Source of the DNA: Vibrio furnissii CIP 102972
GTDB taxonomy: Bacteria > Pseudomonadota > Gammaproteobacteria > Enterobacterales > Vibrionaceae
DNA: 64,000 nt
Reading direction: 5' to 3'
Assembly (NCBI RefSeq): GCF_000176175.1
Contig: NZ_ACZP01000013.1
Span: 186,001 to 250,000 of the forward strand
Shown here piece by piece: positions 15,956-26,102 of this stretch (the first letter of the stretch is position 1; the number at the start of each line of letters is the position of its first letter). The notes under the pieces were generated by a model that was not told where the DNA came from, did no database searches, and saw nothing but the letters and a program-made list of their open reading frames with translations. Made by a program: the position numbers and the translations under genes.

Positions 15956-17395
15956 TTACGCCGTGGCGCGAACGCCTTGTTTTGCTTTTTCACGCATGGC
16001 CAGCATCAGGGTCAGGCCAAACGCAACTGCAAACGAAATCACCATGCCCACCACGTAGTAACCGATTTTTTCTGGGTTGATGGAGATGATGCCCGGCAAA
16101 CCTGCCGCGCCCAGTGCATGGGCTTTGACGTTAAACAGCGTAATGAACGCGCTCGCAATCGCAGAGCCGGTAATGGCGGCGATAAACGGGTAACGCAGTT
16201 TCAGGTTGACACCAAACATCGCCGGTTCTGTGATCCCTAGGAGCGCGGTGATGCCCGATGGCACAGCGATGCCTTTAAGCTTGATGTCTTTGGTGGTAAA
16301 ACCGACCGCCAGCGCCGCAGCACCTTGCGCCACGTTCGACATGGCCGCAATCGGGAAAATGAACGTCCCGCCTGTGGTGACAATGTCGGCCAGCAATTGC
16401 GTTTCAATGGCGATAAAACTGTGGTGCATACCGGTAATCACGAAGGGCGCGTAGATAAACCCAAACAGTGCGCCGCCGATAAAGCCTGCCGAATCGTATA
16501 ACCAGTTCAGGCCATCACCCAGCATAAAGCCAACATCACGCGTGATGGGGCCGACTAAGGTGAACGTGAGGAAACCGGTGATGAAAATCGCCAGCATCGG
16601 GGTGAGCAGGTTGTCGAGTACTGAGGGAATGACTTTGCGCAGCCCAAGCTCCACTTTGGCCAGAATAAACGCGGAAACCAACACCGGCAGCACCGAGCCT
16701 TGATAACCCACTTTCTGAATTTCCAGCCCGAGAATATTCCACGTCGGCACCGTGCCAGCCACGGTCGCGCTGCCAAAGCCCCAACCGTTTAGCAGATCCG
16801 GGTGCACCATCAGCATCCCCAGCGCTGCGCCAAGGAATGGGTTTCCGCCGAATTTGCGTGACGCAGAGAACGCCAGCAGAACCGGTAAGTAAACAAATGG
16901 GGCGTTGGCAAAGGTGTTGATCATGCTGGCTAGATCCGCCAGACCCGGATTGGCATCAATCAGCGATTGACCATCGATGAACAAGCCTTTCGCTGTCAAA
17001 ACGTTGAACAAGCCCATGAGCAGGCCGCCCGCGACGATGGCGGGAATGATGGGCACGAAAATATCCGATAAACCTTTGACTGCGCGCTGCACGATATTTT
17101 GCTTCTGTGCGCCCGCACTGGCGACGTCGTTGGTCGACATGTCGGCCATGCCGGTCAGTTTCGCCATTTCGGCATACACTTGGTTCACGATGCCTGAGCC
17201 AAAAATGATCTGGTATTGGCCCGCGACCTTGAACTGGCCTTTGACGCCGTCTAGCGTTTCAATCGCGCTTTCATCAATTTGCGCTTCATCTTTCACGGCC
17301 AAACGTAGTCGTGTTGCGCAGTGTGCCAGCGCTTGGATGTTGGCTTTGCCACCCAAGTGCTCGAGAAGTTGTTTTGCTATGACTGGATAGTCCAT
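15956..17395 (-). CDS. scrA: Sucrose-specific PTS permease, IIBC component
   Basis: A 479-residue PTS transporter. The IIB domain (about 1-85) has the phosphocysteine in ALAHCATRLRL (Cys26). The membrane IIC domain (about 105-470) includes the conserved GITEPAMFGVNLKLRYP sequence. There is no IIA domain, so phosphate must come from a separate IIA such as the Crr-type glucose IIA, as for other sucrose and trehalose systems. It imports sucrose as sucrose-6-phosphate. It is divergent from scrR with an operator between, and sits in a locus with hydrolase, porin and fructokinase genes, which supports sucrose rather than trehalose. Confidence 0.88.
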   Translation of the reverse strand: MDYPVIAKQLLEHLGGKANIQALAHCATRLRLAVKDEAQIDESAIETLDGVKGQFKVAGQYQIIFGSGIVNQVYAEMAKLTGMADMSTNDVASAGAQKQNIVQRAVKGLSDIFVPIIPAIVAGGLLMGLFNVLTAKGLFIDGQSLIDANPGLADLASMINTFANAPFVYLPVLLAFSASRKFGGNPFLGAALGMLMVHPDLLNGWGFGSATVAGTVPTWNILGLEIQKVGYQGSVLPVLVSAFILAKVELGLRKVIPSVLDNLLTPMLAIFITGFLTFTLVGPITRDVGFMLGDGLNWLYDSAGFIGGALFGFIYAPFVITGMHHSFIAIETQLLADIVTTGGTFIFPIAAMSNVAQGAAALAVGFTTKDIKLKGIAVPSGITALLGITEPAMFGVNLKLRYPFIAAITGSAIASAFITLFNVKAHALGAAGLPGIISINPEKIGYYVVGMVISFAVAFGLTLMLAMREKAKQGVRATA

Positions 17396-17506
17396 AACTC
17401 ACCCCGGTTCTTGTAACTTGTCAGTAGACCCATTCCGCTGAAAGTGGCGTGGTGTTGGCCGCTTCATGGCGTTTGGGTTCAGCGATGTACTGCTTTATGA
17501 TTGTAT

Positions 17507-17526
17507 TTTTGGGAACGTTTGCAAAA
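17507..17526. promoter_or_regulatory. ScrR operator 1 (scrA/scrR intergenic)
   Basis: Halves TTTTGGGAAC and GTTTGCAAAA form an imperfect LacI-type palindrome with central CG. It lies in the 305-bp gap between divergent scrA (17395) and scrR (17701), 112 bp from the scrA start. The rest of that gap holds no gene. Confidence 0.75.
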
Positions 17527-17700
17527 TCGATTCTTGTCAATTAATGCGATTCGGTCAAAACAACATAGTGAATTCTGTGAGAGTGATCGCCAAAAGCAGG
17601 ATCGAGAAACGACAAAACAAGGGTAAAATCACGCTTATGCCGCGGTTGAATCGCAGAGATTCTGCAATCAATCCCAATATGAAGGTGAATAGGATGCTTT

Positions 17701-18687
17701 ATGGCAAGTTTGCATGACGTCGCTAGGCTGGCTGGCGTGTCAAAGTCGACCGTCTCTCGGGTGATTAATGATGAGTACGGCGTCAAAGAGTCGACAAAAA
17801 TCAAAGTGTTAAAGGCTGTGTCTGAGTGTGGTTACGTCGTAAACCAAGTGGCGAAAGACCTTAAATCACAGAAAACCAATTTGATTGGCGTGATTGTACC
17901 GCGAGTGTCGTCCCACGCGACGGCGCAGGGCGTGGATGGCCTGACGTCGATTTTCGAACAAGCCGGAAAGCACGTGCTGCTTGCCAATACCCATCAAGTA
18001 CACGCCAAAGAATTGGATTACATTCAAATCTTTAACCAAAAGCGGGTAGAAGGCATCGTCTTTTACGCCACGCATCTGGACGCGCCGCTCGTCAAAGCGA
18101 TTCAACAATCAGCGGTCCCGGTGGTGCTGGTGGGGCAAGATGGCTCGCTACACAACATTCCTAGTGTGGTGCACGATGATACGCGCGTCGGTTTTGAAGC
18201 GGGTAATCGCTTGGTACAAGCGGGCTGCAAGCAGATCGGGTTTATCGGGGTGCAAAGTGATGACATTGCGGTGGATGTGCTGCGTTCACAAGGGCTGGCG
18301 CAGGCGTTGGCGTTTCACAATCAACCGCTGCTGTTTCATGTGCGCGGCGATTTTTCGATTGAATCGGGCTACCGTTTGGCGAAAGAACAGCTCAACGCGT
18401 ACCCGCACATGGACGGCTTGTTCTGCGCAACCGACCGTTTAGCCGTTGGGGCGATCAAAGCGCTGCAAGAATCGGGTGTGCAGGTGGGTAAGCAGGTGAA
18501 ATTGTTGGGCGTGGGCAATGATGAACTGGCCTATGTTAGCACGCCATCGCTGTCGACCTTTAACTATGCTTTTGATAAAGCGGGAGAAAATGCCGCGAAA
18601 ATGTTGCTCGAACGCATCGCCGGACGCGGTCAGGAAATGAGTAAAGTGGTGCTCACGTTCCAGAATGTCGCCCGCGAAACCTGCTAA
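17701..18687 (+). CDS. scrR: LacI-family repressor of sucrose genes
   Basis: A 328-residue repressor. The LacI helix-turn-helix is at the extreme N-terminus (SLHDVARLAGVSKSTVSRVI) with a hinge helix near residues 50-58, followed by a periplasmic-binding-like sensor domain (about 60-328). It is expected to bind the GGGAACGTTCCC-type operators found at scrA/scrR, scrB, scrY and scrK and to release them when sucrose or fructose derivatives are present. AGGA lies upstream of the ATG. Confidence 0.88.
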   Translation: MASLHDVARLAGVSKSTVSRVINDEYGVKESTKIKVLKAVSECGYVVNQVAKDLKSQKTNLIGVIVPRVSSHATAQGVDGLTSIFEQAGKHVLLANTHQVHAKELDYIQIFNQKRVEGIVFYATHLDAPLVKAIQQSAVPVVLVGQDGSLHNIPSVVHDDTRVGFEAGNRLVQAGCKQIGFIGVQSDDIAVDVLRSQGLAQALAFHNQPLLFHVRGDFSIESGYRLAKEQLNAYPHMDGLFCATDRLAVGAIKALQESGVQVGKQVKLLGVGNDELAYVSTPSLSTFNYAFDKAGENAAKMLLERIAGRGQEMSKVVLTFQNVARETC

Positions 18688-18716
18688 ATCTTCCCTTCAT
18701 CTCTCGCTCGATGGTG

Positions 18717-18736
18717 GCCGGGTTTCTGTGCCCGGC
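18717..18736 (+). terminator. Weak terminator-like hairpin after scrR
   Basis: GCCGGG pairs with CCCGGC around an 8-base loop, 30 bp after scrR. No T-tract follows, so termination may be partial. Confidence 0.4.
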
Positions 18737-18805
18737 TTCACACTCAACCGGATTGCCCCTCACTTTATTGCGGAAAAACTTGCGGAATCGATGTTTGTTT
18801 TATAT

Positions 18806-18825
18806 TTTTGAGAACGTTCCCGAAA
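18806..18825. promoter_or_regulatory. ScrR operator 2 (scrB promoter)
   Basis: Halves TTTTGAGAAC and GTTCCCGAAA flank a central CG, 18 bp before the scrB start at 18844. Confidence 0.8.
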
Positions 18826-18843
18826 ATAATTTTAGGTAAGTTC

Positions 18844-20475
18844 ATGTCACTACAGCGACTGATTGATCTCGCGGGCGGGGTCGATAACATTCAACGAATT
18901 TTGGCCCCGGTAGGGCGGGTGACGGTAGCGGTGCGTGATGCTGAGCGTGTGCAGCCCCTGCCGCACGATGTGAGCGGCGAATCGGTGCTGGGCGAATGGC
19001 AACTGAGCATGGCGCGCGATTTGGCAATCACGGATGCCGACCTTGCCGCGCTTGGCCGCACAATTGCCAGCGCGCAGCGTCAAGCTGCTGCGGCGTATTT
19101 GCAGCCCACCGCGTGTCCGTATCGTCCGCAATGGCACATCTCTCCACCGCAAGGGTTACTGAACGATCCGAACGGCTTTATCTATCACGACGGTGCGTAC
19201 CATCTCTTCTATCAGTGGTATCCATTTGCCTGTGAACACAAAGACAAATACTGGGTGCACCTGAAAAGCCAAGACTTGGTTAATTGGACGTGGCAATCCA
19301 TCGCGCTCACGCCTTCGGATTGGTTCGACAGTCACGGGGTCTTTTCCGGTCACGCCGTCAGTGACGGTGACGATTTGTGGTTGTTCTACACGGGCAACAC
19401 GCGTCTTGGCCACGACCGCCAGCGCCAGACGATGCAATGTGCCGCGCGGCTTAATGAGCACAATCAGTTTGAAAAACTGGGCCCGCTGATCCGCACGTTG
19501 CCGCCGGGCGTGACTGAGCACATTCGTGACCCCAAAGTGGTGCACCGCCAAGGGCGTTGGCACATGTTGCTTGGTGCGCAGACGCAGGATCTGCAAGGTC
19601 GTCTGGCCGTTTACCATTCAACGGATTTGCAGCACTGGCAGTTTGACAAGCTCTATGGTGAAGAGTTGGCGCCTTACGGTTACATGTGGGAGTGCCCAGA
19701 TTGGTTTGAGATGGCGGGCAAGCAATTTGTGGTCTTTGGCCCGCAGGGGATTCGTTCGCAGAATCCACATCACACCATCGTGCATCAAAATCGCATTTTC
19801 CATGTGGATCAAGATGAGCAGGGCGGATTTCACTTTCTGGAAGGATGGCAGCTGGACGCGGGGTTTGATTTCTATGCGCCGCAGTCGATGCAAACCGTTG
19901 ATGGTCGCCGCGTGATGTGCGGCTGGATGGGATTGCCGGATGAGCTTGAACATCCTAGTTGCGATAATGGCTGGATTCATCAGTTTACGGCGTTGCGTGA
20001 ACTGCGTTGGCACAATGGCAAAATCATCCAGCAGCCGAGCGCAGAACTGGCGCAATTGCGTGGCGAAGCGTGCGCAATCACGCTCAATGAGCAGCCGCAA
20101 GATCTGGGTACAAAGAGCTTCGATCTGGAAGTGACGTTGCCGTGGGACAGTGAACTGCACTTGCTGCACGATGATGCGCACGCGGTGGTGCTGACACTCG
20201 ACCGCGCGCAAGGCGTGCTGCGGTTTGACCGCACCCACACCCAAATTCGCCAAGGCGATACCATTCGCGAGTTGCCTCTCACATCCAGCGAGGTGAAACT
20301 GCGCATTCTGGCAGATAACTCTTCGCTGGAAATTTTCATCAACGATGGTGAGCAGGTGATGACTGGGCGCGTGTTTACGCCGCCCAATGCGACCCATATT
20401 TCCCTTAAGCATGCGGTTGCTGACGCAACATTTGCCCCGCTCAATGCCATGCAATGGTCATTTGCCCCGCGTTAA
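18844..20475 (+). CDS. scrB: Sucrose-6-phosphate hydrolase (GH32)
   Basis: A 543-residue glycoside hydrolase family 32 enzyme. The catalytic motifs are NDPNG (nucleophile Asp, near residue 107), RDPKV (transition-state Asp) and ECPDW (acid/base Glu), giving a five-bladed propeller (about 95-400) and a C-terminal beta-sandwich. It splits sucrose-6-phosphate into glucose-6-phosphate and fructose. The N-terminal stretch of about 90 residues before the propeller is typical of this subgroup. I chose ATG at 18844 (MSLQRLIDLAGG) because AGGTAAG precedes it; the longer frame would start inside the operator region. Confidence 0.9.
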   Translation: MSLQRLIDLAGGVDNIQRILAPVGRVTVAVRDAERVQPLPHDVSGESVLGEWQLSMARDLAITDADLAALGRTIASAQRQAAAAYLQPTACPYRPQWHISPPQGLLNDPNGFIYHDGAYHLFYQWYPFACEHKDKYWVHLKSQDLVNWTWQSIALTPSDWFDSHGVFSGHAVSDGDDLWLFYTGNTRLGHDRQRQTMQCAARLNEHNQFEKLGPLIRTLPPGVTEHIRDPKVVHRQGRWHMLLGAQTQDLQGRLAVYHSTDLQHWQFDKLYGEELAPYGYMWECPDWFEMAGKQFVVFGPQGIRSQNPHHTIVHQNRIFHVDQDEQGGFHFLEGWQLDAGFDFYAPQSMQTVDGRRVMCGWMGLPDELEHPSCDNGWIHQFTALRELRWHNGKIIQQPSAELAQLRGEACAITLNEQPQDLGTKSFDLEVTLPWDSELHLLHDDAHAVVLTLDRAQGVLRFDRTHTQIRQGDTIRELPLTSSEVKLRILADNSSLEIFINDGEQVMTGRVFTPPNATHISLKHAVADATFAPLNAMQWSFAPR

Positions 20476-20502
20476 ACAGGGTGTTGGTGATCATCGCTTG
20501 TT

Positions 20503-20529
20503 CAAAAGCCACCCTTAGGGTGGCTTTTG
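20503..20529. terminator. Terminator after scrB (bidirectional)
   Basis: A 12-bp stem CAAAAGCCACCC/GGGTGGCTTTTG with loop TTA lies 28 bp after scrB. T-rich ends on both strands let it also serve the convergent EAL gene. Confidence 0.9.
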
Positions 20530-20554
20530 TCGTTGCAGGCTAAGACTAAGATTG

Positions 20555-20585
20555 AGACCAGACCAGACCAAGACCAAGACCAAGC
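20555..20585. repeat. Short GACCA/GACCAA tandem array
   Basis: Between scrB and the EAL gene the sequence repeats GACCA then GACCAA about five times, in a stretch (20540-20605) that consists mostly of AAGAC/CAAG-like words. It is non-coding and probably a slippage-prone spacer. Confidence 0.6.
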
Positions 20586-20609
20586 TTAAGGACAAGCTCA
20601 GCGCCAAGA

Positions 20610-21374
20610 TCAACGGATAAAATTCACCGCAGGCAGGCATTCAAAACCAGGCTTGGCAAACAGATAACCTTGCATCAGGGCCACGCCCGCCTCCTTGAGC
20701 CATTGATATTCGGCCAGCGTTTCAATGCCTTCCGCCAGTGGCGTGATATGGAGTTCAGCAAACATCGCCAGACAATGGCGCACGATGGCTTGACGCGCCA
20801 CATCGCTGTCGATGTTACGGATCAGCGCCATGTCGAGTTTGACGATGTTGGTTTGAAAATCGGCCAGCAAGCTCAGCCCCGAATATCCTGCCCCGAAGTC
20901 GTCTATCGCGGTTTTAAACCCGAGCGACTGATAGTATTCGATGATGCGTTTGACATGGCCACTGTCGACAATGTGTTCGCCTTCGGTGAACTCAAACATG
21001 ATGTTCTGGGTGGGAAACTGGTGCGCTTTGGCGGTCTCTAAGGTAGTACGAATGCAGCGCTCTGGCTGATAGACGGCATTGGGTAAAAAGTTGATGCTCA
21101 ACATGCCTTCGACGCCCAAACGGGCGGCGAGTGCAATGGCTTTCACGCGGCATTGCTGATCGAACAGGTAGCGATTTGCATCGGTCACTTGGGCAATCAC
21201 CACAGGAGCAGGTTCATTGTGGAGGCCGCGCACCAGCGCCTCATAGCCGAAAACCTGCTGCGTTTGACAGTCAATGATGGGCTGAAACGCCATGGTGAAA
21301 TCGAAGTCCAAGGAATGCGCTGCTGCGCAGTGTTGGCAGACCGCTCGTTCGCAATGTTCTGATTTTTCGCTCAT
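20610..21374 (-). CDS. EAL-domain c-di-GMP phosphodiesterase
   Basis: A 254-residue cytosolic protein made almost entirely of one EAL domain. Motifs expected for activity are present: EALVRG, the metal-ligand Asn in INFLPNAVY, EFTEGE, DDFGAGYSG, the catalytic-type Lys in IVKLDMALI, and LAEGIET. It should hydrolyse cyclic di-GMP. The N-terminal Cys/His-rich segment (CERAVCQHCAAAH, about 8-20) could bind a metal. It is placed between scrB and scrY but separated from scrY by a terminator, so it probably has its own promoter. Confidence 0.85.
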   Translation of the reverse strand: MSEKSEHCERAVCQHCAAAHSLDFDFTMAFQPIIDCQTQQVFGYEALVRGLHNEPAPVVIAQVTDANRYLFDQQCRVKAIALAARLGVEGMLSINFLPNAVYQPERCIRTTLETAKAHQFPTQNIMFEFTEGEHIVDSGHVKRIIEYYQSLGFKTAIDDFGAGYSGLSLLADFQTNIVKLDMALIRNIDSDVARQAIVRHCLAMFAELHITPLAEGIETLAEYQWLKEAGVALMQGYLFAKPGFECLPAVNFIR

Positions 21375-21460
21375 TTCATCCGCCTTTTCCTGAACCTCAC
21401 CTCAAGGTTAGTTGGCGCTTTTCGGCTCTGCAACTGGCTGCCCCCATTTTTGAACGCCAC

Positions 21461-21483
21461 AAAAAACCCGGCCGAGGCCGGGT
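21461..21483 (-). terminator. Terminator of scrY
   Basis: The GC-rich stem ACCCGGC/GCCGGGT is followed on the minus strand by TTTTT, 29 bp after the scrY stop. Confidence 0.85.
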
Positions 21484-21511
21484 AGATAGAGGCAATGTGA
21501 TATACGCTGGG

Positions 21512-23104
<1,593 letters not shown>

Positions 23105-23130
23105 TTAGCTGATTCACGATCTGAATGGAA

Positions 23131-23150
23131 TTTGTGATCTGGCAATATGT
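23131..23150. promoter_or_regulatory. Possible CRP site upstream of scrY
   Basis: TTTGTGATCTGGCAATATGT has a good left CRP half (TGTGATCT) but a poor right half. A role in catabolite control of sucrose genes would be expected. Weak evidence. Confidence 0.3.
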
Positions 23151-23173
23151 GTTCAGTCACGTGCTATGGGCGA

Positions 23174-23199
23174 TAAAAAGGCGAGCACGTGGCTCGCCT
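23174..23199 (-). terminator. Terminator of scrK
   Basis: The stem AGGCGAGC/GCTCGCCT is followed by TTTTT on the minus strand, 12 bp after the scrK stop. Confidence 0.85.
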
Positions 23200-23210
23200 G
23201 ATGGACAGAT

Positions 23211-24140
23211 TCAGCGTGATTCGCTTAGGAAGTGTTGCAATGCCGCTAAATCGGGCAGGGCGGTCATTGCGCCTTTTTGCGTGGTGGCCAATGCGCCGCA
23301 ACCGTGGGCCAAATGGATGGCTTGCGTGATCGCATCGTTTGATTGCCAGTGTTCACTGACGGAGAGTTGATACAGCAAACCACCCACAAAAGCATCGCCG
23401 GCGCCTGTGGTATCCACCGGTTTGACGACTTTGCCGCTGACCAACGTTTGGCTGCTGGAGGTCACCACCAGTGCCCCTTTGGCCCCTTGGGTGATCACCA
23501 CCAGTGGCAAGGCGAGCGGCGCTAAGGCTTGCAGGCCAAGTTCGATGGATTGAGTACCGGTCAGTAACATCAACTCATCTTCGGAAAATTTCACCACATC
23601 TGCCAACGCGACCGCGCGCATCACCACATCGGTGAGTTGTTCGGGGTTGGCCCACACCTCTTCACGTAGATTGGGGTCAAAGCTGAAAAAGCCGCCCGCT
23701 TGTTTGATGCGTTGAATGGCCTCAAACGTACTGCTGCGGCTCGGTTCATTGGCTAGCGCAATGGAGCACACATGTAACCAGTCGCCGGCATGAAACGCAG
23801 GAATATCCGTGGGTTGTAGAAATTGGTCAGCGCTGGGTTTGACCATGAACGTAAAGCTGCGCTCACCGCGGTCATCTAAATCGACAATGACTGTCGACGT
23901 GCGTTGATCGTCGTCCAAGATCAGGTGTTGGCAATCCACGTGCTCTTGTCTCAGGGTGTGCTGCATAAAGCGGCCAAGGGGATCGTTCCCGACTCGGCCA
24001 AAAAAAGCGCTGTTGCCCCCCAGACGTGCAATTGCAACGGCGACATTGGCTGGCGCGCCGCCGGGACATTTCAGGTAGTGTGCGTCCCCATCCGGAATTA
24101 AGTCGACGACTGCGTCGCCGGTGACCCATACTTTGCTCAT
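23211..24140 (-). CDS. scrK: Fructokinase (PfkB family)
   Basis: A 309-residue sugar kinase. PfkB signature 1 is CPGGAPANVAVAIARLGG and signature 2 is DTTGAGDAFVGGLL, which carries the catalytic Asp. It phosphorylates the fructose released by ScrB to fructose-6-phosphate. The ATG at 24140 (MSKVWVTGD) has GGAG upstream; the frame extends further but without support. An operator-like palindrome lies 142 bp upstream. Confidence 0.88.
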   Translation of the reverse strand: MSKVWVTGDAVVDLIPDGDAHYLKCPGGAPANVAVAIARLGGNSAFFGRVGNDPLGRFMQHTLRQEHVDCQHLILDDDQRTSTVIVDLDDRGERSFTFMVKPSADQFLQPTDIPAFHAGDWLHVCSIALANEPSRSSTFEAIQRIKQAGGFFSFDPNLREEVWANPEQLTDVVMRAVALADVVKFSEDELMLLTGTQSIELGLQALAPLALPLVVITQGAKGALVVTSSSQTLVSGKVVKPVDTTGAGDAFVGGLLYQLSVSEHWQSNDAITQAIHLAHGCGALATTQKGAMTALPDLAALQHFLSESR

Positions 24141-24281
24141 CGTATTTCTCCACAAAATTTGCCCCAGTGTAATCCAAGCGTTCGTGATGACCAGTGGCAA
24201 AGCCGCTTCGCCTGCTATTGTCATTCAGATTTGTGATCCATTAAGGAGAAATAAACCAATCCAGAGGCAATTTAATTTTAT

Positions 24282-24301
24282 TTTCGGTATCGTTCCCAGT
24301 T
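24282..24301. promoter_or_regulatory. ScrR operator 5 (scrK upstream)
   Basis: Halves TTTCGGTATC and GTTCCCAGTT around a central CG lie in the scrK upstream region, between scrK and the divergent DUF486-like gene. Confidence 0.65.
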
Positions 24302-24406
24302 TTGTTGTGGCCGCCTTTTGAATGATGCTGGTGAATCCGATTGACGACCTGCGCCACTCGGCGCACACTGCGCGCATTTTCGTGCGTGTTTTTTTGGAGT
24401 CTCTGC

Positions 24407-24790
24407 ATGTTCGCTATTCCTCCGATGCTGATCACCATTGGCCTACTGCTGATCAGTAACGTTTTCATGACCTTTGCTTGGTATGCCCATTTACGTGAAT
24501 TGGGACATAAACCGTGGATTGTCGCGGCGCTGCTCAGTTGGGGCATCGCGCTGTTTGAGTATCTGTTTCAGGTGCCAGCCAACCGCATTGGTTACACCGT
24601 CATGAACCTCGGCCAATTGAAGATTTTACAAGAAGTCATCACGTTGTCGGTGTTTGTGCCATTTGCCTTGATTTACATGAAAGAGCCGTTTCGAATGGAC
24701 TTTGTCTGGGCAGGATTGTGTTTGCTCGGTGCCGTGTTCTTTATTTTCCGCCCGCAGATTTTAGAAATACTCAGCCGCGCGGTGGCTTAA
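24407..24790 (+). CDS. DMT-superfamily small membrane protein, DUF486-like
   Basis: A 127-residue inner membrane protein with four predicted helices (about 5-24, 32-50, 73-93, 99-118). It contains the motif FEYLFQVPANRIGY and the length of the DUF486 group of the drug/metabolite transporter superfamily. No substrate is known to me. The ATG at 24407 has GGAG seven bases upstream; the frame extends upstream without a better start. It is divergent from scrK and shares its intergenic region. Confidence 0.8.
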   Translation: MFAIPPMLITIGLLLISNVFMTFAWYAHLRELGHKPWIVAALLSWGIALFEYLFQVPANRIGYTVMNLGQLKILQEVITLSVFVPFALIYMKEPFRMDFVWAGLCLLGAVFFIFRPQILEILSRAVA

Positions 24791-24820
24791 TATCGTCTTA
24801 CTGACGACCTATTGAGACAA

Positions 24821-24846
24821 AAAAGCCGTCCAGAGGGACGGCTTTT
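24821..24846. terminator. Bidirectional terminator (DUF486-like gene / aryl polyene operon)
   Basis: An 11-bp stem AAAAGCCGTCC/GGACGGCTTTT with loop AGAG lies between two convergent genes. It ends the whole aryl polyene operon on the minus strand. Confidence 0.9.
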
Positions 24847-24872
24847 GACCATTGGCGAGTGCGCTATCGGCG

Positions 24873-26102
24873 TTACTCAGCGTGGCGTTTAAAGATGATC
24901 GAGGTGTTGATGCCGCCAAACGCAAAGTTGTTGCTCATGACGTAATCGACGTTCATCTCGCGGCCGCTGCCGGTGATGTAGTCTAGATCGCCGCACTGCG
25001 GATCCAGATGGTCGAGGTTGAGCGTGGGGTGGAACCAACCCGTGTGCATCATCTCAAGGCTTAACCACGCTTCAATTGCGCCGCATGCGCCCAATGTGTG
25101 GCCAAAATAACTTTTCAATGAGCTGATGGGCACTTTACCCAGCGCGTTCGCGGTGGCGTTACTCTCGGCAATGTCACCGCGGTCAGTGGCCGTGCCGTGT
25201 GCCGACACATAACCGATTTTGGCCGGATCCAATTGCGCATCACGCAGCGCCATTTCCATGCAGATCTGCATAGTTTCCATTTGCGGCTGGGTGACATGCG
25301 CTGCATCGCAGTTGCTGGCAAAACCAATGATTTCGGCATAAATTTTTGCGCCGCGCGCTTTGGCGTGTTCGTACTCTTCCAGCACCAACGTACCAGCGCC
25401 TTCACCAATCACCAAGCCATCGCGTTCGCTGTCGTATGGGCGCGGTGTGGTTTTGGGGGCGTCATTGCGCAGGCTGGTCGCAAATAGGGTATCAAACACT
25501 GCCGACTCGGTTGGGCACAGCTCTTCGCCGCCGCCTGCGACCATCACGGTTTGGTAGCCATGTTTGATCGCTTCATACGCATAACCAATCGCCTGACTGC
25601 CGGAAGTACAAGCGCTGCTGGTGGGAATCACACGGCCACGCAGGCCGAAAAACAGGCCAACGTTCACCGCAGCCGTGTGCGGCATCATCTGCACGTACGT
25701 GGTGGCGGTAATCGCTTTGGTGGTTTTCTCGTTCAGCATCACCCCAAAGGCGCCAATGGCGTCGGTGCTGCCAGTAGAGGAGCCATAGGCGATGCCGGTT
25801 TCACCGTTGGTTAATACGTCGTGACCAATCAATCCAGCTTGCATCAGCGCGTTTTCAGTCGCGACGGTGGCCAGTTGCGAGACGCGGCCCATGCCACGTA
25901 CCTGTTTGCGCTTGTAATGTTTGGGCAGTTCGAAGCCCATCACCGGCGCGGCCAGTTTGGTGTTCAACCCTTCATATTGTTCGTAGCTTGGCATGTACTG
26001 CGTGGCGTTTTGGCAATCACGCAGCTTGGGTTCAATGGTGTGCCAATCGTTCCCGAAAGCAGTAATACCGGACATCCCGGTGACAACAACGCGACGGCTC
26101 AT
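24873..26102 (-). CDS. Aryl polyene ketosynthase (FabF-like)
   Basis: A 409-residue beta-ketoacyl-ACP synthase. The catalytic triad is visible: Cys165 in TSSACTSGSQ, His in SAHGTATDRGD and His in YFGHTLGACG. It should carry out repeated decarboxylative condensation with malonyl-ACP to extend the polyene. It is the last gene of the cluster, overlapping the ketoreductase gene by 4 bp (ATGA). The Cys-lacking synthase at the other end of the operon is a candidate partner. Confidence 0.88.
   Translation of the reverse strand: MSRRVVVTGMSGITAFGNDWHTIEPKLRDCQNATQYMPSYEQYEGLNTKLAAPVMGFELPKHYKRKQVRGMGRVSQLATVATENALMQAGLIGHDVLTNGETGIAYGSSTGSTDAIGAFGVMLNEKTTKAITATTYVQMMPHTAAVNVGLFFGLRGRVIPTSSACTSGSQAIGYAYEAIKHGYQTVMVAGGGEELCPTESAVFDTLFATSLRNDAPKTTPRPYDSERDGLVIGEGAGTLVLEEYEHAKARGAKIYAEIIGFASNCDAAHVTQPQMETMQICMEMALRDAQLDPAKIGYVSAHGTATDRGDIAESNATANALGKVPISSLKSYFGHTLGACGAIEAWLSLEMMHTGWFHPTLNLDHLDPQCGDLDYITGSGREMNVDYVMSNNFAFGGINTSIIFKRHAE

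Noticed and set aside
15956..17395. Trehalose PTS permease
   Set aside because: The protein alone could fit, but scrB, scrK, scrY and shared operators point to sucrose.
23978..23997. ScrR operator-like sequence inside scrK
   Set aside because: GGGGATCGTTCCCGACT is only partly symmetric and lies in coding sequence; probably chance.
26044..26060. Operator-like sequence in the aryl polyene ketosynthase gene
   Set aside because: One half-site only (CGTTCCCGAAA), within conserved coding sequence.
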